Source: Jatrophihabitans sp. (lineage in GTDB: Bacteria > Actinomycetota > Actinomycetes > Mycobacteriales > Jatrophihabitantaceae). Taken from it: DNA of 64,000 nucleotides. The stretch's first letter is position 1. Each line of letters opens with the position of its first letter. Positions 1-9,784 of this stretch are shown piece by piece. The position numbers and the translations under genes were made by a program. The stretch spans positions 28,824 to 92,823 of the forward strand of contig JAICKR010000001.1 of the NCBI GenBank assembly GCA_025927835.1, read 5' to 3'. The notes beneath the pieces were generated by a model. The model did no database searches. It saw nothing but the letters and a program-made list of their open reading frames with translations, and was not told the DNA's origin.

Positions 1-92
1 TTTGCGGTGCGCGGGGAAGCGGACGGCGAGCGTTCTGTCTCGTGCGGCGGGTATCGTGCGTCCACCCGGCTTCCCGGCGAGGAGATGACACG

Positions 93-392
93 GTGCAGGC
101 GGAGACGTTCGAGGCGTTCCGGGACGGTTTCCTCGCCCGGCACGAAAGCCGCATGGCTGACCTGTTGTCGACTGTCGGCAGCGCCCTGTTCGCCGCCGGC
201 ATGGGTCTGGCCGTTGTCGGCCGGCGCCGAGAAGGCGCTCGGACGTCGCTTGCCGGCGTCGCTGTCGCAGCGATCGCTCACCTCTTCCCGCCCGTCACGT
301 TGCGCGAGGAAGTCGCTGCGATCCTGCGCCATCCGGCGTGGGCGCTGCGTTCCGAGGTGACCAGGATCCGACGGACCAAGCCTGCTGCCTGA
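93..392 (+). CDS. Small protein with weak Mpo1/DUF962-like pattern
   Basis: A 99-residue protein. I placed the start at the GTG at 93 because a GAGGAG ribosome site lies 8 nt upstream; a longer reading from 42 lacks one. It has two short hydrophobic stretches (about residues 23-40 and 48-62) and ends in a basic helix with a HP.WALR.E pattern. The spacing of F..F...H....... VG and of the C-terminal T..EE...I..HP.WALR resembles DUF962/Mpo1-like membrane proteins. The Asn and second His that the family keeps after the first His are missing here. The family assignment is inference and weak; function is unknown. Confidence 0.5.
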   Translation: MQAETFEAFRDGFLARHESRMADLLSTVGSALFAAGMGLAVVGRRREGARTSLAGVAVAAIAHLFPPVTLREEVAAILRHPAWALRSEVTRIRRTKPAA

Positions 393-431
393 GACGTCTG
401 ATCGAGACGGCGGACTGTCAGACTGGATCGC

Positions 432-830
432 GTGCTCGGACACCTCGGCATCAACGTCCCCGACCTCGTAGCAGCCAAGGCGTACTACGACGACCTCATG
501 CCGATGCTCGGATTCACAACATTCTTCGAGGCCGATGACGAGTTCTCGTATCGGCCGGCCGATGGGAAGCCTGGAGCATTCATCTTCTTCTACCCGAGTG
601 CCGAGGAGTCGGACTTCTCGCGTCACCGGACCGGGTTGCAGCACCTGGCCTTCATGGTGGCGTCGAGGTCAGCAGTACGCGCGGTGCACGAGTGGGCCCT
701 TGATCGCAGCGCCGAGATCATTCACGCGCCACAGGAGTTTCCGCGGTACCCGCCCCCGTACTACGCCAGCTTCTGGCTCGATCCGTTCGGCGTCATGCTC
801 GAAGCCGTCTGCCACCACGATCTCGACTGA
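432..830 (+). CDS. VOC-family (glyoxalase/dioxygenase fold) protein
   Basis: A 132-residue single-chain vicinal-oxygen-chelate protein. It begins with the typical LGHLGINVPDL strand (metal-ligand His near residue 4), then an AKAYYDDL..MLGF helix, a central HLAFMV strand (second His near residue 75) and a C-terminal FWLDPFGVMLEAV strand carrying the usual Glu. Two beta-alpha-beta-beta-beta units fit the family length of 120-140 residues. Such proteins can be glyoxalases, isomerases, dioxygenases or antibiotic-binding proteins, and the sequence does not say which. The start is a GTG with no strong ribosome site. It stands alone between two other short plus-strand genes. Confidence 0.8.
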   Translation: MLGHLGINVPDLVAAKAYYDDLMPMLGFTTFFEADDEFSYRPADGKPGAFIFFYPSAEESDFSRHRTGLQHLAFMVASRSAVRAVHEWALDRSAEIIHAPQEFPRYPPPYYASFWLDPFGVMLEAVCHHDLD

Positions 831-910
831 GCAGTTCAACTGTCCATGGCATCGGTGGGCGGCTACGCTGCCGCGTGAAGCTTGCTTGCTGACAGGCGAG
901 GGAGACGGTT

Positions 911-1285
911 ATGGCGCTCCGCGATGCCATGGGCGAATCGGTACGACCGTTCCTGCGCGACGGCGAGCAGCTGCAGGCTGTGATCGGCGCGCAGACTGCC
1001 AGCGCCTACGTGGCCGGGATTGCCGGCGTGTTGCCGTTCCTCGGACTGAATCGCTATCGAATAGTCGCCGTCACGTCGCAGCGCATCCTGGTGTTGGACG
1101 CCGGCAAGCTGAGCATGAAGAAGGCACGCAGCATCGTTACGGAGTTGCCCCGCGCTACGCCGTTGGGTCAGCCATCGGGAATCTGGCACGTCATCCCTGT
1201 AGATGGAGAGAAGCTGCGGGTGCCCAAGCGCTTCTTCAAGGACGTCGAACAGGCCAACGCAGAAGGCATGTCCGGGCCTCGCTGA
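911..1285 (+). CDS. PH-like domain protein of unknown function
   Basis: A 124-residue protein with a good ribosome site (GAGGGAG) 7-8 nt before the ATG. The N-terminal 50 residues hold a Gly/Ala-rich segment (AYVAGIAGVLPFLG) that may touch the membrane. The middle part (NRYRIVAVTSQRILVLDAGKL) has the strand pattern of bacterial PH-like (bPH/YokE) domains, in which R.VAVT..RILVL is characteristic. No catalytic motif is visible. It ends just before a long hairpin that separates it from the convergent metal-transporter gene. The PH-like assignment is moderately supported; its ligand and role are unknown. Confidence 0.65.
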   Translation: MALRDAMGESVRPFLRDGEQLQAVIGAQTASAYVAGIAGVLPFLGLNRYRIVAVTSQRILVLDAGKLSMKKARSIVTELPRATPLGQPSGIWHVIPVDGEKLRVPKRFFKDVEQANAEGMSGPR

Positions 1286-1345
1286 CCTCGATCCCCGTGC
1301 CGGCGGCGTGAGCGGGCGTTCTCCGTTAGAAGCTGTTGATCGGGC

Positions 1346-1399
1346 TTTCCTCGATTGTGGTCGCTTTGGATCGTTGCCCAACGACCAAATTCGAGGAAA
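1346..1399. terminator. Long bidirectional hairpin between convergent genes
   Basis: Two 18-nt arms (1346-1363 and 1382-1399) are complementary at 16 of 18 positions, with a smaller TTGG/CCAA pairing inside the loop. The structure lies between two genes that converge (ends at 1285 and 1413), which suits a bidirectional transcription terminator. The arms begin and end in T-rich/A-rich stretches (TTTCC and GGAAAA), giving a short U-rich tail in either direction. Confidence 0.5.
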
Positions 1400-1412
1400 A
1401 CGTGATCCGGTG

Positions 1413-2363
1413 CTATCCCCGGTCCGCCTGCGCGATGGGGGCCACGTGCACGGTGCCGTGCGCGTCGATGCAGTTGTCGGCGTCGTGCGTGGTCTGGTCG
1501 GCGTGGTCGACCTGCAGCGTGATGTGGTCGATGCCGTGCGCCTCGGTGATCCGGGCGCGCAGCGCGTCGGCGACGTCGTGGCAGTCGAAGGCGGGCTGGA
1601 CGAGCACGTGCGCGGACATCGCGGCGTCGCTCGCGCCCATCACCCAGACGTGCAGGTCATGCACCTGGGCGACGCCGTCGATGGCGGCGAGCTCGGCGCC
1701 GAGGGCCTGCGGGTCGAGGCCGTGCGGCGCGGCCTCGAGGAAGATCCGGCCGGCCGCGCGCACCAGTCGCCCACCCGTCCAGGCCATCAGCGCGGCCACC
1801 AGCAGCGAGGCGATCGGGTCGGCGCGGGTCCAGCCGGTCGCCAGGATGATCACGCCGGCGGCGAGCGTCGCCGCGAATGCCCACACGTCGGTCACGAGGT
1901 GGGCCACCACGCCGCGGACGTTGAGGCTGCTGCGGTCTGCGCGGGCCGCGAGCCAGGTCGCGAGGGCGTTCACACACAGGCCGGCCAGCGCGACGCCGGT
2001 GACCACGCCACCGTGCACCGCAGACGGGTGGACGAGGTGTCGGACGCCCTCGACGGTGAACCACACCGCGAGCAGCAACAGTGTGATGCCATTGGCCTGA
2101 CCGGACAGCGCGTCGACGCGCGCGAGGCCGAAGGTATACGCGCCTTGCGCGGGGCGGCGGGCCAGCCGCGCCGCCACGACCGCGAGCAGTAGTGCGGCCG
2201 CATCGGTGAGCATGTGCCCGGCATCGGCGAGCAGCGCGAGCGAGTGTGCGAGCAGTCCGGCGACGAGCTCGCCGGCCATGAACACCACGACCACGACGAG
2301 CGCGGTGAGCAGCCAGCGCTGATCGCCCGTGCCCGGGCGGTGCGGGTGCTGGTGCGCGTTCAC
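1413..2363 (-). CDS. Cation diffusion facilitator (CzcD/ZitB-type) metal exporter
   Basis: A 316-residue inner-membrane antiporter that would export Zn2+ (or Cd2+, Co2+) in exchange for protons. The N-terminus is His-rich (MNAHQHPHRPG). Six membrane segments follow, with the two family metal-site motifs visible: LLADAGHMLTD in TM2 (H-x3-D) and VVAHLVTDVWA in TM5 (H-x3-D). The C-terminal cytosolic ferredoxin-like domain (about 220-300) holds HDLHVWVMG and has several His residues plus a CIDAHGTVH tail. Start is GTG. The gene follows guaB1 with a 28-nt gap, so the two are probably co-transcribed, though their functions are not obviously related. Confidence 0.9.
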   Translation of the reverse strand: MNAHQHPHRPGTGDQRWLLTALVVVVVFMAGELVAGLLAHSLALLADAGHMLTDAAALLLAVVAARLARRPAQGAYTFGLARVDALSGQANGITLLLLAVWFTVEGVRHLVHPSAVHGGVVTGVALAGLCVNALATWLAARADRSSLNVRGVVAHLVTDVWAFAATLAAGVIILATGWTRADPIASLLVAALMAWTGGRLVRAAGRIFLEAAPHGLDPQALGAELAAIDGVAQVHDLHVWVMGASDAAMSAHVLVQPAFDCHDVADALRARITEAHGIDHITLQVDHADQTTHDADNCIDAHGTVHVAPIAQADRG

Positions 2364-2391
2364 GGTTCCAGCGTCACACAGTCGCGCCGCG

Positions 2392-4326
<1,935 letters not shown>

Positions 4327-4381
4327 TCACGGGACGTTGGGCTGCTGTTTGTGCACCCTGTCCTGATGTAATGTAACAGTA

Positions 4382-4395
4382 GAGTAACGATACTC
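4382..4395. promoter_or_regulatory. Short palindrome GAGTA-n4-TACTC in an AT-rich upstream region
   Basis: A perfect 5+5 bp inverted repeat with a 4-nt centre sits in the 204-bp intergenic stretch before the DUF5999 gene, the most AT-rich part of this end of the window. The flanks contain repeated GTAAC words. It could be a regulator site for the downstream gene; the regulator is unknown. A weak TTGACG-17 nt-ACACTT promoter candidate lies at 4463-4491. Otherwise I see nothing in 4327-4530. Confidence 0.25.
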
Positions 4396-4530
4396 ACACG
4401 GATCTAACATGTATCAGGATCACGGGTTTATACCTCTATTAGCGGGGACCGAGCGAGTTTGCTTGACGAGCGAACAATTTCGGGGACACTTGACCGAGGC
4501 AAAACCCGAAAGCGATTACAGGACACCGCG

Positions 4531-4779
4531 ATGATCGAGAACATGGCCACCACCCCGGCCCTCCGAAGCTGCAGCCACACCCCGGCATGCCCGTCCGCCG
4601 ACGCCCTCGACCGGGACGCTGCACACGTCTTATCCGCCCACCCCGAGCAAGGCTGGAGCCTGCTCTGCAACGGCGTGGTCGTCTTCGAGGACTTCGGCGA
4701 GATCCTGCCGGACGGACACTGCACCGGATCCCGGCACCGCGACCTGGCCATGGCCTCGCCGCACCGCCGCTCCGCCTGA
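4531..4779 (+). CDS. DUF5999 family small protein
   Basis: An 82-residue protein matching the actinobacterial DUF5999 pattern: an N-terminal C.HTP.CPSADA.DR.AA segment with two closely spaced Cys, then HPEQGWSLLCNGVVVFED.GE.LPDG. The start at 4531 is chosen because an AGGACA ribosome site precedes it; a second ATG (MATTPAL) lies 12 nt downstream, and a longer reading begins at 4459. The three Cys could bind a metal. Family members are common in Streptomyces and relatives, often near developmental or stress genes, but have no established function. Confidence 0.8.
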   Translation: MIENMATTPALRSCSHTPACPSADALDRDAAHVLSAHPEQGWSLLCNGVVVFEDFGEILPDGHCTGSRHRDLAMASPHRRSA

Positions 4780-4792
4780 CGCTCAACAGCGG

Positions 4793-5746
4793 TTAGCCGC
4801 GGAAGACGGTCCGGCCGGCGTCGCCGTACGGCTCGTCCCGCTCCCGCACCGCCTGCCGGAACCCCTCCTCGACCGCCCGCCCGACGAATGCGTGCCCCTC
4901 GGGCGTGTGCCGGGCGATGCCGTCGAAGACGGTGCTGACCATCCCGCTGGTCGCCACGCCCTGCGCCAGCAGGGCCGAGTTCAGCGCCAGCTTGACCATC
5001 ATCAGCTGGTTGAGCGGCATCCGCGCGATCCGCTCGAGCAGGACCTCGGTCCGCTCGTCGAGCGCCTCCGGCGGCGGCGCCTCGACCGCCAGCCCCCACT
5101 CCGCGGCCTCCGCCCCGGTGATGCTGTCGCCGGTGAACAGCAGCCGTTTCGCCCGCTGGTCGCCCAGCCGGTGCGCCCACATCCCGGCCGCGGGTATTCC
5201 CCACACCCGCGTCGGCGGGTAGCCGATCTTGGTGTCGGCCGCCGCGATGATCTGGTCGGCGAACAGCGCGATGTCGGTGCCGCCGGCCACGCAGAAACCG
5301 TGCACCTTCGCGACCGTGGGCTTCGTGGCGTGCAGCAGGCTGGCGAAGCCGCGGTTGAACCGGCTCATCATCGCGTAGTCGAGCATCGGGTCCCAGATCT
5401 GTCCCGGGTCGTGATTGCGCGCCTGGGCCACCGGATCGAGCATCGTGCCGGTGCGGTCGGCGGCGCTGCCGGCCTCGGCCATGTCGTTCTCGGCGAAGAT
5501 GCTCAGGTCGTAGCCGCCGCAGAACCCGCTCCCCCGTCCGGACAGCACGATGACGTGCACCCGCGGGTCCAGGTCGGCCCGCTCGACGGCATGCGCGAGA
5601 TCGAGCGGCGTGTCGGGCGTGATCGCGTTGCCGTGCTCGGGCCGGTTGAACGTCAGCCGGGCGATGCGGCCGGTGACCTCGTAGGTCAGCGTCGGGTAGG
5701 ACGCCTCGGCGGCCGGCGCCGGCCGGCCCTCGAACGGATCGGTCAT
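4793..5746 (-). CDS. Crotonase/enoyl-CoA hydratase family protein
   Basis: A 317-residue crotonase-fold protein. The first oxyanion-hole strand is SGRGSGFCGGYDLS and the second is KVHGFCVAGGTDIALFAD. The two Glu residues that do acid/base catalysis in rat enoyl-CoA hydratase are not both present: the first position is Asp (GGTDIA) and the second is in YPPTRVWG without Glu. A roughly 40-residue insertion (AENDMAEAG...AMMSRF) separates the two oxyanion elements, as in the longer 'crotonase/enoyl-CoA hydratase family' group. It overlaps the upstream acyl-CoA dehydrogenase by 4 nt, so it belongs to the TetR-led operon. Substrate is unknown; a fatty acyl-CoA is likely. Confidence 0.85.
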   Translation of the reverse strand: MTDPFEGRPAPAAEASYPTLTYEVTGRIARLTFNRPEHGNAITPDTPLDLAHAVERADLDPRVHVIVLSGRGSGFCGGYDLSIFAENDMAEAGSAADRTGTMLDPVAQARNHDPGQIWDPMLDYAMMSRFNRGFASLLHATKPTVAKVHGFCVAGGTDIALFADQIIAAADTKIGYPPTRVWGIPAAGMWAHRLGDQRAKRLLFTGDSITGAEAAEWGLAVEAPPPEALDERTEVLLERIARMPLNQLMMVKLALNSALLAQGVATSGMVSTVFDGIARHTPEGHAFVGRAVEEGFRQAVRERDEPYGDAGRTVFRG

Positions 5747-7371
5747 GGTGCGATGCGCGCGCGGTCCAGGATGGCCGCGGTGTCCACGCCGGCCGGCAGC
5801 GTCCCGTAGGCGTTGCCCCAGTCACCGCCGATGCGCGACGCCACGAACGCGTCGGCCACCGCGGGGTCGCCGTGCTGCAGCAGCAACGCGGCCTGCAGCG
5901 TCATCGCCATTTGCTCCACGATGCGCCGGGCCCGGAACTGCAGGTCGTCGAGGTCGGAGAGCTGCTTGCGCAGCATGGCCACCGCGTCGTCGTAGCGCGC
6001 GTCGGTGCCCGCCGCCCGGTCGAGCTCGGTGAAGAAGGCCTCGATGGTCTCGGGCTCGCGGCCCATCGCGCGCAGCGTGTCGAGTGCGGCGACGTTGCCC
6101 GAGCCTTCCCAGATGGAGACGAGCGGCGCCTCGCGGTAGAGCCGCGGCATGCCTGATTCCTCGACGTAGCCGTTGCCGCCCAGGCACTCGAGGGCCTCGA
6201 CGGTGTGCGAAGCGAGCCGCTTGCAGAGCCAGTACTTCGTCACCGCGAGCGCGACCCGGCGGAACGCCTTCTCGTCGGCATCGCCGCGTACCGCGCGATC
6301 GACCGCGCCGGCGATGCGCATGACCACTGTGGTGGCGGCCTCGGAGTCGAGGGCCAGGTCGGCGAGCACGTTGGTCATCGCGGGCTGCTCGACGAGCACC
6401 TTGCCGAACACCTGCCGGTGCGTCGCGTGGTGCAGCGCGTGCGCGAGTCCGATGCGCATGCCGCCCGCGGCCATCAGCGCGCAGTCGAGGCGGGTCATGT
6501 TGACCATCTCGATGATGGTCGCCACGCCGCGTCCCTCGTCGCCGACCAGCCAGCCGAACGCACCGTCGTACTCGACCTCGCTGGACGCGTTGGACTTGTT
6601 GCCGAGCTTGTCCTTGAGCCGCTGCAGGTAGAAGGCATTGCGGCTGCCGTCGGGCAGGACGCGCGGGACGAGGAAGCAGGACAGCCCACCGGGCGCCTGC
6701 GCGAGGGTGAGGAACAGGTCGGACATCGGTGCCGACGTGAACCACTTGTGCCCGGTGAGCCGGTAGCTGCCGTCGCCGGTCGGCACGGCGCGCGTGGTGT
6801 TGGCACGGACGTCCGAGCCGCCCTGCTTCTCGGTCATCGACATGCCGGCGATGAGCCCGCGCTTGGTCAGCGGCGCGCGGAGCCCGAAGTCGTACTCGCG
6901 GTTGGTGAGCAGCGGCTCGTACCGGGCGGCGAGCTCGGCGTTCGCGCGCAGCGCCGGGACGACCGCGTAGGTCATCGAGATCGGGCACATGTGCCCGGCG
7001 TCGGCCGCGCCCCAGGAGATGACCTTGGCCGCGCGCGCGACGTGTGCGCCGGAGCGCTCGTCCGCCCACGGCGCACCGTGCAGGCCGTGCTCCACCGCGG
7101 TGTGCATCAGGTCGTGGTACTGCGGCAGGTACTCGACCTCGTCCACCCGGTTGCCGTAGCGGTCGTGCGTGCGCAGCACGGGCGGGTGCTCGTTCGCGAG
7201 CCGGCCCGCCTCCTGCCACCGCTCGCTGTTGCCCATCGCGGCGAGAGTGCGCACCTCGTCCTCGGCCCAGCCGGCCCCTTCGCGGTGCAACCCTTCGAGC
7301 AACGTCACGTGCGTCGTGATGTCGGTGCCGACGAGCGGCGGGACCTGGTTGGTGACCTCATGCGTGGGCAT
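5743..7371 (-). CDS. AidB-like acyl-CoA dehydrogenase
   Basis: A 542-residue flavoenzyme, longer than ordinary acyl-CoA dehydrogenases (about 380-400) and equal to the AidB/isovaleryl-CoA-dehydrogenase-like group. Landmarks: GMSMTEKQGGSDVRANTT (FAD/substrate loop), GHKWFTSAPMSD, the long middle domain with RHATHRQVFGK-type arginine helix (HHATHRQVFGKVLVEQP), and ALECLGGNGYVEES followed by PLVSIWEGSGNV. The ATG at 7371 (MPTHEV) is preferred; it lies inside the end of the tetR gene (14-nt overlap). Upstream in-frame codons have no better ribosome site. It would oxidise an acyl-CoA, passing electrons to ETF, and acts with the downstream crotonase. Confidence 0.88.
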   Translation of the reverse strand: MPTHEVTNQVPPLVGTDITTHVTLLEGLHREGAGWAEDEVRTLAAMGNSERWQEAGRLANEHPPVLRTHDRYGNRVDEVEYLPQYHDLMHTAVEHGLHGAPWADERSGAHVARAAKVISWGAADAGHMCPISMTYAVVPALRANAELAARYEPLLTNREYDFGLRAPLTKRGLIAGMSMTEKQGGSDVRANTTRAVPTGDGSYRLTGHKWFTSAPMSDLFLTLAQAPGGLSCFLVPRVLPDGSRNAFYLQRLKDKLGNKSNASSEVEYDGAFGWLVGDEGRGVATIIEMVNMTRLDCALMAAGGMRIGLAHALHHATHRQVFGKVLVEQPAMTNVLADLALDSEAATTVVMRIAGAVDRAVRGDADEKAFRRVALAVTKYWLCKRLASHTVEALECLGGNGYVEESGMPRLYREAPLVSIWEGSGNVAALDTLRAMGREPETIEAFFTELDRAAGTDARYDDAVAMLRKQLSDLDDLQFRARRIVEQMAMTLQAALLLQHGDPAVADAFVASRIGGDWGNAYGTLPAGVDTAAILDRARIAP

Positions 7372-7966
7372 CGACTGCGCCTCCAATGGCACGGAGCGTG
7401 AACTCGATCAGGGTGGGAATCGTGTCGGGGTCCTCTGCGCCGGTGGCCAGTGGCCCGATCAGCGCCTCGCCGGCGGCGCCGACGAGCGCGGCGGCGACGA
7501 CCGACGCGTTCTGCGGCGGCAGCTCGCCGGTGCGCACGCCGCGCTCGATCGCGGCGGTGATGACGTCACGGAACGCGCGCCGGAACTCCAGGCGCAGTTC
7601 GTCGATGACCGGGTCGACCGGCTCGACGAGCAGCACGTAGGCGCGCCGCGGTGTCTTGAGCGCGCGCCGCGCGAACGTCTCGAGCACCGCCGCGGTGCAC
7701 TCGGCGGCGCTCCCGCTCGACGCGGCCTGGCGCACCACCTCGACCTCGTGCGTGACGATGCTGCGGAAGACCTCGGCGATGAGCTCGGCCTTGCCGGCGA
7801 AGTACTTGTAGACAGTGCCGGACGCGACGCCGGCGCGGGCCGCGACGGCGGCGACGGTGCAGCCGGCAAAGCCCTGCTCGGCCAGCAACGCCGCGGCCGC
7901 GGCAACGAGCGACTCACGCTGCGCGTCCAGGCGCGCCTGCACGCGCGGAGTCCGGCGGTACGCCAT
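7358..7966 (-). CDS. TetR-family transcriptional regulator of the acyl-CoA operon
   Basis: A 202-residue repressor. The N-terminal helix-turn-helix spans about residues 20-60, with AGVASGTVYKYFAGKAELIAE as the recognition region typical of TetR proteins. The C-terminal half is an all-helical ligand domain. The ATG at 7966 gives MAYRRTPRVQ. The gene starts 8 nt after a perfect palindrome (7974-7989) and leads the acyl-CoA dehydrogenase/crotonase operon, so autoregulation of the operon by an acyl-CoA ligand is the simplest reading. It is distinct from KstR and KstR2, which are both present elsewhere in the window. Confidence 0.88.
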   Translation of the reverse strand: MAYRRTPRVQARLDAQRESLVAAAAALLAEQGFAGCTVAAVAARAGVASGTVYKYFAGKAELIAEVFRSIVTHEVEVVRQAASSGSAAECTAAVLETFARRALKTPRRAYVLLVEPVDPVIDELRLEFRRAFRDVITAAIERGVRTGELPPQNASVVAAALVGAAGEALIGPLATGAEDPDTIPTLIEFTLRAIGGAVDAHA

Positions 7967-7973
7967 ACAAGTA

Positions 7974-7989
7974 GTGAACCACGGTTCAC
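7974..7989. promoter_or_regulatory. Candidate operator of the local TetR regulator
   Basis: Perfect inverted repeat GTGAACC-AC-GGTTCAC directly upstream of the tetR start codon. Size, symmetry and position suit a TetR-family operator that covers the transcription start. It differs from the KstR (TnnAACnnGTTnnA) and KstR2 (AnCAAGnnCTTGnT) consensus sequences. Confidence 0.65.
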
Positions 7990-8022
7990 CGCTTGCCACC
8001 AGCTTCCCGCGCCGGCGGGTGC

Positions 8023-9186
8023 TTACAGGCGTTCGATGATCGTCACGTTCGCCTGACCGCCGCCTTCGCACATAGTCTGCAGGCCGTAACGGCCGTTGGA
8101 GCGCTCCAACTCGTTGAGCAGGGTGGCCATCAGTTTCGTGCCGGTCGCGCCGATCGGATGCCCGAGCGCGATGGCGCCGCCGTTGACGTTGACCCGGCCG
8201 AGGTCGGCCCGCAGCTCCTTCGCCCAGGCCAGCACGACCGATGCGAAGGCCTCGTTGATCTCGACGAGGTCGATGTCGTCGAGGCTCATGCCGGCCTTGT
8301 CCAGTGCGTAGCGCGTCGCCCGGATCGGCGCGGTGAGCATGTAGACCGGGTCGTCGGCGCGCACCGAGATGTGGTGGATGCGCGCTCGCGGCGTCAGCCC
8401 GAAGCGGCGCACCGCGTCCTCGGACGCGACGAGCACCGCGCTGGCCGCGTCGGAGATCTGCGACGACACCGCGGCGGTGGTGCGTCCGCCCTCGCGCAGC
8501 GTCTTGAGCTCGGCCATCTTCTCCAGCGTGGTGTCGCGGCGCGGCCCCTCGTCGCAGGTCATCTCGCCGAAGGCGACGATCTCGTTCGCGAAGTGCCCCT
8601 CGTCGATCGCGACGATCGCGCGGCGGTGGCTCTCCAGGGCGTAGGCCTCCATCCGCTCCCGACTGATGTCCCACTTCTCGGCGATCATGTCGGCGGCACG
8701 GAACTGCGAGATCTCGTTGACCGACGGGTCGCCGTAGCGCTTCTCCCAGCCGACGGAACCGGTGAACGGTGTCTCGAAGCCGAGCTGCTGACCGAAGGTC
8801 ATCGCCGACGAGATCGGCACCGCCGTCATGTTCTGCACGCCGCCGGCGACGATCAGGTCGGACGTCCCGCTGAGCACGGCCTGTGCCGCGAAGTGCACGG
8901 CCTGCTGGCTGGACCCGCACTGCCGGTCGATGGTGACGCCGGGGACCTCCTCGGAGAACCCGGTGGCCAGCCAGCAGGTGCGCGCGATGTCGCCGGACTG
9001 CGGGCCGAGGGTGTCGGTGCAGCCGAAGACGACGTCGTCGACGGCGTCCGGGTCGGCACCGGGGTTGCGGTCGAACAGTGCGGTGATGACGTGCGCGCCG
9101 AGATCGGCGGGGTGCACCTGCGAGAGCGCGCCCTTCTTGCGTCCCACGGGTGTGCGGACGGCGTCGACGAGATAGGCCTCAGCCAC
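8023..9186 (-). CDS. fadA6: Acetyl-CoA acetyltransferase FadA6 (steroid C/D-ring thiolase)
   Basis: A 387-residue thiolase very similar to Rv3556c FadA6 of Mycobacterium tuberculosis. Catalytic Cys90 is in DRQCGSSQQAV, the His is in GGAIALGHPIGATG, and the second Cys is in LQTMCEGGG. The start is the GTG at 9186 because a GAAGGG ribosome site lies 7 nt upstream; the longer reading to 9213 lacks one. In steroid degradation FadA6 thiolyses a late CoA ester from rings C/D. It overlaps the kstR2 stop by 8 nt and is the last gene of the kstR2 transcript, as the KstR2 regulon predicts. Confidence 0.93.
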   Translation of the reverse strand: MAEAYLVDAVRTPVGRKKGALSQVHPADLGAHVITALFDRNPGADPDAVDDVVFGCTDTLGPQSGDIARTCWLATGFSEEVPGVTIDRQCGSSQQAVHFAAQAVLSGTSDLIVAGGVQNMTAVPISSAMTFGQQLGFETPFTGSVGWEKRYGDPSVNEISQFRAADMIAEKWDISRERMEAYALESHRRAIVAIDEGHFANEIVAFGEMTCDEGPRRDTTLEKMAELKTLREGGRTTAAVSSQISDAASAVLVASEDAVRRFGLTPRARIHHISVRADDPVYMLTAPIRATRYALDKAGMSLDDIDLVEINEAFASVVLAWAKELRADLGRVNVNGGAIALGHPIGATGTKLMATLLNELERSNGRYGLQTMCEGGGQANVTIIERL

Positions 9187-9784
9187 TGGGGGTTCCCTTC
9201 GCATTGGCGGCAATGCCGTCCAGGACGATGGTCAGGTACTGGCGCGCGATGGCGCCGATCGGCAGCGCGCCGCCGGGGTGGTACCAGCCGACGCCGACCC
9301 ACACGGTGTCGCGCAGGAACCGGTACGACAGCTCGACGTCGAGATCGGCGCGGAAGCTGCCGTCCTGCACACCCGCCTTCAGCACGTCGTGCCACATGCC
9401 GCGGAACTCGGTGAGCCGCTCCGGGATGTAGCCGAAGCGTGGCTGCTCGGCGAGCCGGCGCGCCTCGGCCTGGTAGATCGCCACGGCCGCGTGGTGCTCG
9501 TCGATCGCCTCGAAGGACGCGACCACGATGGCCTCGAGGGTTTCGCGCGGGGCCAGCCCGCGCGCGGCGATCTCTCGGTAGCGCTCGAACAATGCGTCGA
9601 GGAAACCGCGCAGGATCTCGTCGACCATCGACTCCTTGGAGTCGAAGTGGTGATACAGGCTGCCGGAAAGGATCCCGGCCGCGTCGGCGATGTCGCGCAC
9701 GGTGGTCGCGCGCAGGCCGCGCTCGGCGAACAGCCGCGCCGCGATGTCGAGCAGCTCGCCCCTGCGATCGGTTGCCGTGGTCAT
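9179..9784 (-). CDS. kstR2: KstR2, TetR-family repressor of steroid C/D-ring genes
   Basis: A 201-residue TetR regulator whose N-terminal half is nearly that of mycobacterial KstR2: RRGELLDIAARLFAERG, ATTVRDIADAAGILSGSLYHHF and SKESMVDEILRGFLD. KstR2 is released from DNA by HIP-CoA. Start ATG at 9784 overlaps the stop of the SDR gene (ATGA). It sits inside the operon it should control, and a perfect KstR2 box lies upstream of that operon at 11740-11753. The gene neighbourhood (fadA6, ipdF, fadE30, fadD3) matches the Rv3556c-Rv3561 region. Confidence 0.94.
   Translation of the reverse strand: MTTATDRRGELLDIAARLFAERGLRATTVRDIADAAGILSGSLYHHFDSKESMVDEILRGFLDALFERYREIAARGLAPRETLEAIVVASFEAIDEHHAAVAIYQAEARRLAEQPRFGYIPERLTEFRGMWHDVLKAGVQDGSFRADLDVELSYRFLRDTVWVGVGWYHPGGALPIGAIARQYLTIVLDGIAANAKGTPSG

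Noticed and set aside
7974..7989. Palindrome considered as a KstR or KstR2 box
   Set aside because: It fits neither TnnAACnnGTTnnA nor AnCAAGnnCTTGnT.
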